From Mortierella sp. BCC40632 (Eukaryota > Mortierellomycota > Mortierellomycetes > Mortierellales > Mortierellaceae): a stretch of DNA of 64,000 nucleotides. Below, one piece after another: positions 10,979-22,154 of the stretch. Positions within the stretch are counted from its first letter, which is position 1. Each line of letters starts with the position of its first letter. The DNA is taken from contig WAEK01000019.1 in the NCBI GenBank assembly GCA_011634665.1, positions 806,001-870,000 on the forward strand. The letters run 5' to 3'. Under the pieces are notes generated by a model. The model did not search any database, was not told where the DNA came from, and worked only from the letters and a program-made list of their open reading frames with translations. The translations under genes were made by a program, and so were the position numbers.

Positions 10979-11398
10979 ATGACTACCTTCATCCGATCGA
11001 TCCGTGTTCCCATCCAGGCTGCTGCTCGTCGCCAGTATACCTCGGCTGCTTCCACTTCGGCTCAGAACGCTCCCGCTCAAGTCGTCGGTCACTCCAACAA
11101 GCGTCTTGCGCTCGTTGCTGGTGTCTCTGCCATTGCTGGTGTTGATGTCACCTACGCCTACTTTACCTACTTCAAGACCAAAAAAAAAAAAAAAAAAAGG
11201 GTCCAGTCATTGTGCGAGTCCCCCTCCCCTTTCGTGATTAGAGGATACACGGACGCGACTCTGAAACACATCATTGCCCCTAGTTTGCAAGCCCTTCACA
11301 AAAAAGAAAAAAGAAAAAAAAAGAAAAAAAGAAAAAAGGAATCCCTTCAGTCCCTCCACTCTACCTTCAAAAGTACACATAAAATAGTTAGTATGTAG
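10979..11398 (+). CDS. Small mitochondrial membrane protein, paralogue B; 3' end uncertain
   Basis: The conserved part is 10979-11179. It has an Arg/Ala/Ser-rich presequence (start MTTFIRSIRVPIQ), a hydrophobic segment (about residues 42-66) and the aromatic stretch YAYFTYF, matching paralogue A in order and spacing. A 19-A run (11180-11198) then encodes Lys residues, and the frame stays open to 11398 through sequence that looks like untranslated region. In paralogue A the charged tail is added by splicing after the same aromatic stretch. Here no GT donor is visible, so either the protein ends in the Lys run after slippage, or the run has overgrown the true end. The function is not recognised. 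Confidence 0.6.
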   Translation: MTTFIRSIRVPIQAAARRQYTSAASTSAQNAPAQVVGHSNKRLALVAGVSAIAGVDVTYAYFTYFKTKKKKKKRVQSLCESPSPFVIRGYTDATLKHIIAPSLQALHKKEKRKKKKKRKKESLQSLHSTFKSTHKIVSM

Positions 11399-11569
11399 CA
11401 AATAGAACTGTTGCATAGGAAAACATTCAAAATCTTTCTGTCCTCTTCCCATTAAAAAACAACAATAACAACAACAAAAAAAAAAAAACGTCATTGCCAT
11501 CTTTTTTTGGCACAAAGTTACCGAAACTCTGCAGAGCTGCAGCTTTGTTAAAAACGCGCCGTCTTTATT

Positions 11570-11617
<48 letters not shown>

Positions 11618-11654
11618 GACTGCCTCAAATCATCTCCCCTTGCACAACCTTTTC
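11399..11654. repeat. Convergent 3' region with a (CT)n tract
   Basis: The stretch lies between the plus-strand small gene and the end of the minus-strand Hsp70-like gene. It contains A runs near 11476-11488 and a (CT)n tract at 11576-11617. No gene is seen. Confidence 0.6.
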
Positions 11655-13266
11655 CTATCCAATCCATTGACATACGGCAGTCACTGTCTGTCCTAGGACA
11701 TATGCCTCGGCTCTGATCTCTGTCTCACCAAAATGCATCTTGACCTCGACCAACACCTCTTGCCCCGGATGTAATCCGGGAACCTCAGGCATAGGGATCA
11801 AAAAATCTCCCAACTTTTTCACCGAGGGCTCATCCACATACCTCGGCTCTTCAATCGAATCCGAAACAAACAATGGACAATCCAAAGGTCGCGGATAACA
11901 CCAGGTCATATACTTTTTCGTCAAACTCTCTCCCACCACCACCGATTGTCCTCGTTTGATATACACCGAGAATCGATCCTTGCATCGAACAGCTCCATCG
12001 CGTGAAATCGTCTTTTTATCCTCGGGATCCCTGCTCGGATCAAAGTCCATGGCCGAATCCACTCCATACCATCGTCGAGAAATACGGGCGACAATACTTC
12101 CTTGATGAAGTCCATACGTGACCGCTCCTCGGACCACTGCCAACTCGGCTCGAGGTGGGACTCGAACTTGTCGACCCGCGGTAGCAAACTGGGCCGTGAC
12201 TCGATCAAAGAGATAACGAGAGGAACCAAATCCACCGACCATAAAGATGGCTTCACAATGTGTTTGCTTGAGTTGATATTCGATCAAATCCAAAACGTCC
12301 TTTACGACGGGATCAAACACCTTTTCATGCAACTCGGATACCATCAATTTCAACATGCCATCCTCAAGACCAATGTCGAGGTCATTGGCGTCTGGTAAAT
12401 TGGGGATGTTGGGTACCTGAAGATACATCTCTGGATCCGTCCCCGGAAAAATGGGTTTCGTCTGGTTGACAAATGTATCCATCAGTGTACCCCAACCCAT
12501 CGGCGTCAAAGGATACCTCTGAAACTTTTCTCTCAACAACTTTTCCATGTTCGCATCCAAAAACGCGGATCCACAGGAGGCACCATGACCTCGGGTCACT
12601 TCCTTCAAACTTCGGATTCCAGTCTCTGGATGAATATCCACCACCTCAAACACAATCAGGTCCACAGTTCCGCCTCCAGCATCACAGATCAGGAATCGAT
12701 CGTGTTTTTGAAGATTGAATTGATCGCCCTTGGATTGACAATACATTGCGGCGGCTTCGGGTTCGGAGACGATGATGAGTCGATGGGCTGGATCTTCTTC
12801 CTGAATTAATCCTGCACGGATGGCTGCTTGACGCATGACATGTTTGGCTCGATCAGACCACATGGCTGGGACAGTCAAACAATATTGGATATGAGATTGA
12901 TCATAGGTCGAACCAAAGTTCTTCATCGCTTCCTTGACCACATGTGTATGGAATCGACCCAAATAATCCGAGATGGCATCAAGAGATTTGATACCGAGAG
13001 GTAAAGGTTCAATGTGTTCTTGTTGGTCATCCAGTTGTAACTTGAACTTGCTGAGTAACAAATGCTTCTTGGCATTGGGGGTCATCATCACCGCCCGTGC
13101 AGGATAGCCCCAATCCAGAAATTCGGGCGAGTTGTTTTTGTAGAGACTGATGGTTGGTACTTTGGGGTATTGATATGCCTGTTTGGGCCTAGAAAGTGAT
13201 AGACACGAGTTTGAACAACAACAAATAAAGAGTTAGAGTGGTACCTTTTTAAACTACAAACAAGGG

Positions 13267-13299
<33 letters not shown>

Positions 13300-13574
13300 G
13301 AGTAGCGTCATTTAAAACAGCCCTCGTCCTCTTCTCTTTACGTTCATGTTTGTTGGAAAAAAGCTCTTAATTTTTGGGCTATGTCGTTTGGTAACAAGAA
13401 CCGCGCGGGTTCACTGAGTGCGTGCGTGTGTGTGTTTCGTTTCTGGATGTGTGGAACGACCGGGCTGTGGTCAAAGGGATATTTTTGTCCTTTGTCTGTC
13501 CGTCTGTTCAAAACAGATGATAAGCCCAGTCGGGTTTTTCAGTCAGGCCAGACCATACTCCCCTTTCTTTTTTT

Positions 13575-13619
<45 letters not shown>

Positions 13620-14608
13620 TGCCCCAGGGGAGGAGGAAGAGGGAGAAGGAGCAGGAGCAGCGTTCTTCCTTTTTGCTGCTTTTGCTTTTTTTTTTTTTTT
13701 TTTCCTGACGCCTGAACAAACAAGCATGAAATCCCCGAAGTGATGGAGTGAAAGTGTGTGTGTGTGTTTGTATGTGTGAGTGTGAGTGAGTGAGAAAGAG
13801 AGACAAACAATGAGAGTAATTACCATGTAATAATCTCTTGGATCTCGGGATCTTTCCTGAAAGCAAATGCACATCCTGTAAAAGTCGTGCCAAAGTCAAT
13901 GGCCATTACAATCGGATAATCCTCCTTGGGATCTCCTGTCAGTCGACGACCTCCTGAAGTCAAAAGTGGCTCCAATGGTGGTGCTGGTACTTGATAACTG
14001 TTGTTACTGCCTCCAGTTCCACTACTACTCGTCGCTGCAGCAGCCAAAGGGCTACCAAAGGGCGCTGTCGAACCCGTGAGAGGTGGGCCAGGAGGCAGTG
14101 TTGGATAAGGGGTGTTGAGAGGTGGACGCGCGGAAAGTGGTGGGTATGGAAGGGTGGAAGAATGACCTTGATGGAGATGGTGTGGGAGAGGCATGGAAGG
14201 CATGGGCATTGAATGACTGACAGAACCATAGAGTCCAGGTTGACTCATGGGTGGGTACGTGTTAGAGGCGCCTTGTCCTGCGGGGCCTAGTCCTGGTATG
14301 GGCGCGGGTGCGAGTCCAGGTGTAGGAGCATAGCCGCCTGAAGTGGCGGCAGCGGGGTTCGAGTGTCCAGGTGGTGGGCCAGCATTAGCAAGTGAGGTAA
14401 AGTGCATCACATTGGTCGGTGGAGGCATGGGTTGATGCAGCACTTGACTGCTGGTCAGATTGCTTGGACGTGGCGAAGCAACGGCGGCAGAGGAAGCGGG
14501 TTGTGGTTGTGGTTGTGGTTGCGGTTGCGGTTGGGGTTGGAGCTGCGGTTGTGGAGCGACAGGGATGCCATTCTGTTTCTTGTCCTTGGATTTGCCAAAG
14601 AGCCTCAT
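11655..14608 (-). CDS. HSPA12-type Hsp70-like ATPase
   Basis: Two exons, 14608-13824 and 13188-11655, separated by a 635-bp intron with GTAATT donor and CTAG acceptor, giving 772 residues. The first 230 residues form a Pro/Gln/Ser-rich tail with a (PQ)n tract, unlike canonical Hsp70. The actin-like ATPase domain follows: phosphate-1 motif AIDFGTTFTG (about 236-245), the KVPT block typical of HSPA12 (about 270), phosphate-2 motif CDAGGGTVD (about 430) and the adenosine motif MVGGFGSSRYL (about 580). The C-terminus replaces the canonical substrate-binding domain and lid. HSPA12 proteins are divergent cytosolic Hsp70 relatives with poorly known clients; fungi carry expanded sets. The start is the first ATG (MRLFGKSKDKKQ) after a purine-rich stretch. 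The intron contains a (GA)n tract at 13581-13616. Confidence 0.9.
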
Positions 14609-16033
14609 CTTGCAGGAAAAAAGAAAAAAGAAAAAGAAATAGAAAAACGAAAAGAAAAGAAGAAGAAGAAGAAAAAAAAAATCTGGAGACGACAAAGGAT
14701 GGACAGGGAAAAGATGCGGATGCCGGATGGATGGAACAAAAGAACAAACCGAGGCAAGGAAAAGAAAAGGAGCAAAACCGAGCGAGGCGGAGTCAGGTCG
14801 AGGCGCGAGAGGGCTGTGGCGCGAAAGGCGTGGCGGCGGAGGCGATTTTGTACGCGAAGGAGAAGAGTGGTTGGAATAAGAAGTAGAAGTAGTTGGAGCA
14901 GTTGGAACTAGTATGACTAACTATCATAGGACGTGGATGAGCGCGTTCATGATAGGATAAGTAAGCACGGCCCAGGTCGACCGACTGTGCCACGCGATCG
15001 ACGGGGGCCGAGAGGAGAGAGCAGGCGGTGTAGATCGGAGACGGGGCCGGGTGTCCGCGGAGAAGAGTAAAAAAGAGAGAAGTGATGAGTGATGAGTGTG
15101 AGAGAGAAGAGAGAGCACGAGGGATGATCGAGATCCAGAGGTGTGGAGAGCACGGGACCTTCTCTTCTCTTTCTCTCTCACTCACTCTTTCACTTCTGGA
15201 CAATCACCTAGACACACAGACATCATCACCTGGAGGAGACAGAGACAGAGACAGAGAGAGTGAGAGAGCGATTGAGAGACGAGTCGTGTAGTGGGAAGTG
15301 GAGGAGGCACCTTGATCGTTTCGATTTTTTGTATGAGAGAAGAGTATGAGAGGGAAAGTATGAGAGAGAGAGAGAGAGAGTGAGAGTGAGAGAGAGAGTG
15401 AGTGAGTGAGAAAGCAGAAGTGAGGGTGGGGTGCATGGTTCAACCACTCACATGCATTTCTCTCCCACTCACTCTCTCATCCTCTTTCTCCCTCATCCTC
15501 TCTTTTCTAGGTTCACATCCCTCATCCTTATCTCGTCCCCGACCTGTCTCTGACTCTCTCACTCTTCGTTGCCATTCGTCTGGGGACGACTTGTTCTTAC
15601 TCGTCATCTCTCTTTTTTTCCGTCTGTCCGTCTGTCTCTCTCCCTCTCATTAGTCACCTCTCTTTCTTTCCTTCCTTCCTTCCTTCCTTCCTTCTCTCTC
15701 TTCTCTCTCTCTCTCTTTCTCTTTCTCTTTCTCTGTCTCTTTTCTTTTTTTTTTTTTTTTTTTTTTTTTTTCTTCTCATCGGATTCATCATCATCTTCGG
15801 TCATCGCCATCCTCGGTCATCATCCTCGGTCATCATCATCATCATCATCATCAGCCATCATCATCTTTTATCCACTCCTCTCAACCTCCTCCTCCTCCTC
15901 CTCCTCCTCTTCTTCTTCTCTCTCCATCCATTCCCCCTCAACTCAGCTTTTCCCGTCCGACTACCCGATCCCTCTGATCACCCTCCCTCCCTCCCCCTTC
16001 TCTCTCTTCCTTCTAGGTTGTCGTTGCACCCCG

Positions 16034-16091
<58 letters not shown>

Positions 16092-16404
16092 CCCTCTTTT
16101 GTTGTATTCTGTTCTGTTTCTTTTTGCTTTCTTTCTTCCTCCCCTTCTCTTCCCTCTGCAACGTTATCCTCTTTGCCCGTCTATCGCATTGCATCCGCAC
16201 CTGCATTCGGCTCCTTCCTCTTTCTCTCTTCCTCTTCTCTCTCTCTCTCTCTTTACTCTTTCACCTTCTCCTTCCTTCTCCCTCGTCACTTTCCCTCCTT
16301 GCTCACTCTCGCCATTGCCGGATACCCTTTCTCGACCTACTTTGTGAATCCTTACTTTACGCAGCCTTGCCTCCGTCTACGTGTGATACTTTGCCATCGT
16401 CATC
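14609..16404. promoter_or_regulatory. Divergent promoter region with a purine/pyrimidine strand switch
   Basis: The region separates the minus-strand Hsp70-like gene from the plus-strand G-alpha gene. From 14620 to about 15430 the plus strand is mostly GA-rich; from about 15455 to 16400 it is CT-rich, including TTCC repeats (15668-15694), a T run (15746-15770), TCA repeats (about 15833-15854) and (CT)n (16039-16081). Each gene therefore has a pyrimidine-rich leader on its own sense strand. No protein-coding content is supported; long frames here are Ser/Leu translations of the repeats. Confidence 0.55.
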
Positions 16405-17098
16405 ATGGTAAGTCTGCTTTCTCTCTCCTACCTCTTCTTCTTTTTCTTATTCTTCTTTTTCTTCCTCTTCTTCTTCTTCTCCTTCGCCCCTAATCCGACT
16501 GGCACTGCACTGCGCTTTCTGCCTGGTTTGGCGCAACTCTGGTTCTCAATTGGTGCATGTTCTAGGGACAACTAGGTCCACATTTTTCTTCATCCTTTCC
16601 TTCACCTCTTTTCTCTTTTCCTCCAATCTTTTTCTTTGCCTCTTTTTTTCTATCTCTCCACTACACGTGTCTACTCTACTCTCTTTTTTTTTTTTTTTTT
16701 TTGTTGCAATGCCTTTTTCTTTACCCTGCTCCGAGTGGGCGCTGTTTGCCTTTCACCCTGCGCCCATTGATATACACCTCCCCCTTCCCCTCTCCTGCCC
16801 CATGCATGACCTAATGGATGCCATGTCTGGGTCCTTTTTTTCCTGTCCACAAAAAGACAAAAAGGAACAAAGAGCACGCGAAGTGAGAGAGCGACAACAA
16901 GAGAAAAGGGGAGAAAGAGAAAGAGAGATTGGGAGATAGGGCGAGGGAAAAGGGATTCGCTCTTTTTCTCTTTCTTTTCTTTCTCGTTTGGATGGGAGAA
17001 ACTGTATCAAGGTTATCCAGTTTTCCGTCCGTTGCTCCCTCAAAAGGCGTTAATTCAGGTCAAGCTCTTTTCTCTTTTCCTCTCTCTCTCTCTTGTTC

Positions 17099-17196
<98 letters not shown>

Positions 17197-17374
17197 CCAT
17201 GGGTCGGGAAAAAAAAAAAAGGGGTGGGTTGGGTTAGGTTGAAGGAGAGTCGGGTGTGGTCGAATGGGTCGGGCATACGATCTCTTTTTTTTTTCTCTCT
17301 CTTTTACGATCTTTGGGCCCCAGTCATTTGCTTTGCTTGTGTCCAGTTAGCCTGGCTTTAATGGCTACCCTTTG

Positions 17375-17434
<60 letters not shown>

Positions 17435-20400
17435 AAGAATTGGCAGAAGAGAGGAAAACAAAAACAAAAACAAAAAAAAAACAAAGTATAGCATGTCCAT
17501 GGACAAGTGTCCCTCTTTGTCGTACACATATGCACACGCGGTTTTCAATTCGTCCTGGTCTAGTGCGCGCGAGCAAGGAAAAAAAAAAAAAGGAAAGCAC
17601 ACACACACTTCTCTCTTTCTTCCTCCCATTTGGCGGGGGGAGGGTCGAGTCGCGCGACGAGCGCCAGTCTGATGAGAGAGAGAGGAATGACAGGGACTTG
17701 GATTTGTGGGCGCTGAGTAGAAGCACCGCCTCCTCCTCCTCTTCCTCCTCCACTTTTACTTTTTTTTTTTTATTTTTTTTTTTTATTTTCAGTCCCCTCC
17801 CTCTCCCTTCTTTTCTTTTCACTCGCGTGTGAACCAATCTACTCACATATCTCTGTCATAGATAGAGAAGAAAAAGAGAGAGAAAGAGAAAGAGAAAGAA
17901 TGAAAAGAAAAAAAGTGAGAAAGAGTCGAGATTGGCAGAGTATCTGTTCTTCACGCGAGAATAAGAGAGATGAGAGTGTAAAAAAGAGCAACAACAATCC
18001 CAGAACCAAAAAAAACACTCTCGTTAGAACAAAGTATCGTTCCTTTTTCTTGGTATCTTTCTGAGCGTACAGGCATTTGGCAATGGAGTCTTTTTTGTTT
18101 TATATTATTATTATTGTTATTATTATTTTTCTTTGGTGCTGGTGCTGGTGCTGGTGGTGGCGGCAGCGGCAGCGGCAGCGGTGGATATAGCAGGATAGGC
18201 GAGTCAAGTATTTGAGCCTTTTGCCTCGGCCCCTCCCTCATGCACTCTTCTCCCTTCTACTACCAACTCGAACTCGAACATCCAACTCGAACGTTTGGTC
18301 CAGCCAGTGGGACGAGACCTGATTCTCGTTCACGAGGGGAGGAGGACGAGGAGGAGAAGAAGAAGAAGAAGAAGAAGAAGAAGAAGAAGGAGGAGGAGGA
18401 GGAGGAGGAGGAGGAGGAGGAGGAGGAGGAGGAGGAGGAGGAGGAGGAGAGGGTGCTTCTTTGCCTCTCCACTGGGGCGAGGTCTCGCATCTTGGCTTTT
18501 GAACCGCGAGGGATCTGGCCATGTTTGCTTCCTATTTCTGGAGGTGTTGGCCAGTGGCCTGACCCCGGGACTGTGAAGGAAAAGAGAGAGAAAAAGAGAG
18601 AGAATGAATGAATGAATGAAAGGAGGTGGAGGAGAGAGAGTCGGCTCTGCAACACGTCCGCACCAGCCCACAAGACAAGCGAGGACCTGACAGGCGGAGA
18701 GTAACTACTCTTCGCTGATTGGGGAGTCTGTATGCAGCTTTGCCTGTGGACCGACAAGACAGTCTTTCTCTTTATTCTTCTTTGCTATATATTCTATTAC
18801 TCCTTCACCATGCAATGGGGTACCGAGAGGAGGCGATGGCGGCGCACGAGCACTTGTCGCCCACGCACCGTCCTCCTCCCCGACAACGGTCTGAGACGGA
18901 CCGCAGGCTGATGATTGGTGGACGGGTGTGTCCGTTTTCTCGTTGCGGTGCGATTGCAGTGAGACGGACGGAGATGATGAGACGGGACTGATGAGAGAAC
19001 GGTGGGCGAAGGGTAGAAAGAGAGAAAGAAAGAAGGAAAGAGAGAGAGAGAGAGAGAGAGAAAGAAAAGGAAGGAACAAACAGCCTCTCTCTGCCCTTGG
19101 TGTTCTTGAACACTCGCCCTGTCCTGTCCTGTCCTGTCCTGTCCTGTTCAGTCCTGTCTGCGCGCTTTTTCTGTTTGGCGGGGACGGAGGAAAAGGATCT
19201 TGAACGCCCAACCCACTTTCACTTTTCGCTAACTCTTCACTCACTCGTTCGCTCACTCACACTGACCTCTCTCTTTCTCTCTCTCTCTTTCTCCTTCCCT
19301 CTCTCTCTCCCTCTTTTACTCTTCCCCTCTCTTTCCCTCCCATGGACATCTAGGGTGCCTGTGTCTCGACACCGGCCGAAGAAGTCCAGAGCAAGAAGAT
19401 CGATCAAGCCCTCAAGGCTGAGGAGCGGTCTCGCAAGCTCGAGGTCAAGCTCCTTCTCCTGGGTACGTTATGCTGCTCACTTTTTTTTTTTTCTCTCTCT
19501 CTCTCTACCTCTTCTCCTTCAAGAAGCCCCTATTCGCGTGTCTGGTCAAGCTACCCTGCTATTGGTGTGGCCGCCGATATGAGGCGCACAATCGAGTCAA
19601 TGATGGTTTTCGCCATGTGGCGGGACTCTCTCCACCACCTACTGGTCGTCTGTTTGGAGAGTTTTCCTCGCCCTCGTGGCTCACCGCGAGCGGGATTAAG
19701 GCGACTTGGTCACACAGTGGAAATTGAAAGAGCGGGATGCGAAAAGCGACGGAAATGAAGACAGCCTAGCATGGTCCAACAACCATTGCGTCGGTCCCTG
19801 CTCATAACTGGAACGTCCTTTTTTCTTTTCTTTTTCTTTTTTTTCTTCTTTTTCCCTTCCCGTCCATCCATTCCTGTTATGTGTGTGTGTGCATTCATCC
19901 CACAAGAAAAAACACGTTGATAGGTGGCACAGCAGTCGATGCATCCATGCATTGACTCTTTGCGTTGCCTTTTGGCCCGTGGGCCGTTGGTGATTGAACG
20001 TGGATTGAGCTGGGTCCAACTTTCGTCTGGCTTAAAGCATTACGCCGGGATCTGCCGCAATGGATATATTTAACCATCGCGTGCTCTTGGCGGAGCTCTT
20101 ACGCCATGGCGGGTGGAGTTGGATAAAGTATACATCCAGTTTTTTTTTTTTTTTTTTTTTTTTCTTCCTCTAAGGACCGCCAGAGTGGATCAAATGGTCC
20201 CAGCACATCCTGTGTCTCGGCCCACGCCACGTGTTCCGCCTCAACTCGACTCTCCGCCTAATGCGCTCGTGAGAAACTAACATTTTTTTTTTTTTTTTCA
20301 CTCTCCTCTAGGAGCGGGTGAGGCTGGTAAAACAACCATCATCAAGCAGATGAAGTTGCTGCACGCCTCTGGGTTCTCTACTGCTGAGCGTGAAGCCTTC

Positions 20401-20845
20401 CGCGGGTTTGTCTTTTCCAATATGGTTGGGGCAATGCAGTCTATCCTCGCCGCAATGGAGGACCATCATATCCAGCTCGCGCACCGTGAAAACGAGGTAC
20501 GTCATACACTCAGGGAAAGACATTGAGGGGAGAGGGGAGTGAGAAAGAGCTGTCAAGATCTAGAAACAAAAGGCCCTGCACGATCCTCGTTCATGCGACC
20601 CCAAAGTAGTCTAATGCGTCCCTTTTTTTTCATGTATCCGTTTGTTTCTCCTCGGTTGGGTATACCAATAGAGATACCTATCTGTCTTTGCAACAACGCC
20701 AAGAGTGGCGAATGGCTCACCATACCCACCACAGTACCGCGAAGCTTTGAAAGCCCTCTGGCAGGATCCATCGGTCCGCCAGGTCTACCAACTTGGTCAT
20801 ACCTATGCGCTTGCGGACAATGTCCAGTAGTACGTTCGCTACCTT

Positions 20846-20877
<32 letters not shown>

Positions 20878-21287
20878 AGTACTAGCTGAGCGGAGCACAA
20901 CATGTATGTGCCGCTGCGTATATTGTACTCAACCTTCTTGTACCCCTTTTTTTTTTTTCTTCTTCTTCTTCTTCTTCTTCTTCCTTCTATCCTGCAGCTT
21001 TTTTGACTCTGTGGATCGGATTTATGCACACGACTACACACCCGACGACGCCGATATTTTAAGGTGTCGAGTCAAGTCGACAGGAATTACAGAGACCACC
21101 TTCCATCTTGGATCGTTGACTTATCGGTACGAGTACAACTGGATTTACCAATCTTGTCGGAGGTGCTGAGAGGCAATTACTTTGGTCTCCTTTTTGGCAC
21201 CCTCCGCCCTCGTTTTTAATTATTTGTTTTTTTTTGCTCACGCATTACTTTCCTCTCTGGGTTCACTCCATGACTTTTTTGCTTACT

Positions 21288-21340
<53 letters not shown>

Positions 21341-21647
21341 GGATTCCCTCATGTGATGTATGATTTTGGTCTCTCTCTCTCAGGATGTTTGACGTGGGTG
21401 GCCAGAGATCGGAACGTAAAAAGTGGATCCACTGTTTCGAGGGCGTGACAGCTGTCCTGTTCCTGGTTGCCATTAGCGGATATGATCAATGTCTTGTTGA
21501 GGACAAGGATGCAGTACGTATTGGTTTCTTTTCTTCCGCTTAGGGGATAAATGATAAAGAAGAGGCCCGTTAACAACAACAAAAAAGTACTCGCGCTAAT
21601 CTATATCCCCCTTTTTGTATCCACTGGCAATTTTACCCATCAACCTC

Positions 21648-21684
<37 letters not shown>

Positions 21685-22154
21685 AAATGGAGGAAGCAAT
21701 GATGCTGTTTGACCAGATTTGCAATTCCCAGTGGTTTGTCAACACGTCCATGATCCTATTCATGAACAAGACAGACATTTTCCGTCAAAAGATCCTGACG
21801 TCAAGCATAAGGAGATACTTCCCTGACTATGATGGTATGATGTCTTATTCATGGAAGTAAAAGGAGAGGGAGGGTGTCTCATACCTACGAACCCTAGTAA
21901 ACGTGTCGGACCTAACTCTAATTCTTTCTCTTTTTTTTTTTCTTCTTCTTCATCTTCTTGTTGTAGGCGTGGAGGGCGATTATGCAAGCGCCGTCGAGTT
22001 CTTCCGTACAAGGTTCTTGAGACTCAACAGGAGCGAGCATAAGGAAGTGTATATCCATTACACAGATGCAACAGACACCAACCTCCTGAGGAACATTATG
22101 AGCAGTGTCAACGACATTATCCTTGCACGGAACATGCGCGCCCTTGTTCTTTAG
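16405..22154 (+). CDS. Heterotrimeric G-protein alpha subunit
   Basis: Proposed exons: 16405-16407, 19354-19462, 20312-20496, 20672-20829, 20998-21126, 21384-21513, 21681-21834 and 21967-22154, giving 351 residues, the usual length. Exon 2 opens with [10 protein letters not shown], so Gly2 (myristoylation) and Cys4 (palmitoylation) are present. The P-loop is GAGEAGKTT (38-46), where Ala replaces the usual Ser. Switch I has R176 and T180 ([10 protein letters not shown]), switch II is DVGGQRSE with catalytic Q202, the guanine motif is NKTD (267-270) and G5 reads TDATDT (322-327) instead of TCATDT. No Cys sits four residues from the end, so no pertussis-toxin site. The protein relays signals from seven-helix receptors at the plasma membrane. 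Exon 1 (ATG only, donor GTAAGT) and the 2.9-kb intron 1 are inferred. Exon 7 lacks an AG acceptor: a 34-A run reaches the splice point. Confidence 0.9.
17101..17194 (+). repeat. (CT)n microsatellite in G-alpha intron 1
   Basis: About 47 uninterrupted CT units, the longest dinucleotide tract in the window. A (GA)n tract follows at 17383-17429 in the same intron; transcribed together the two could pair into a long hairpin. Confidence 0.9.
18355..18449 (+). repeat. (AAG)n then (AGG)n microsatellite in G-alpha intron 1
   Basis: A run of AAG triplets passes directly into about twenty AGG triplets. It creates long Glu, Arg or Ser/Leu/Pro frames on both strands, none of which is a gene. Confidence 0.9.
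21649..21682 (+). repeat. 34-A run at the exon 7 acceptor of G-alpha
   Basis: The run ends inside the first codon of exon 7 (AAC at 21681-21683). The two bases before the expected junction are AA instead of AG. Confidence 0.9.

Noticed and set aside
15569..16411. 280-residue plus-strand open frame
   Set aside because: It is almost entirely Ser, Leu, Phe and Pro from CT, T and TCC repeats and has no domain; it is the CT-rich leader region of the G-alpha gene.
18240..18757. Poly-Glu, poly-Arg and poly-Ser frames in the AAG/AGG tract
   Set aside because: All frames of a triplet repeat are open; there is no flanking coding signal, and the tract lies in the G-alpha intron.
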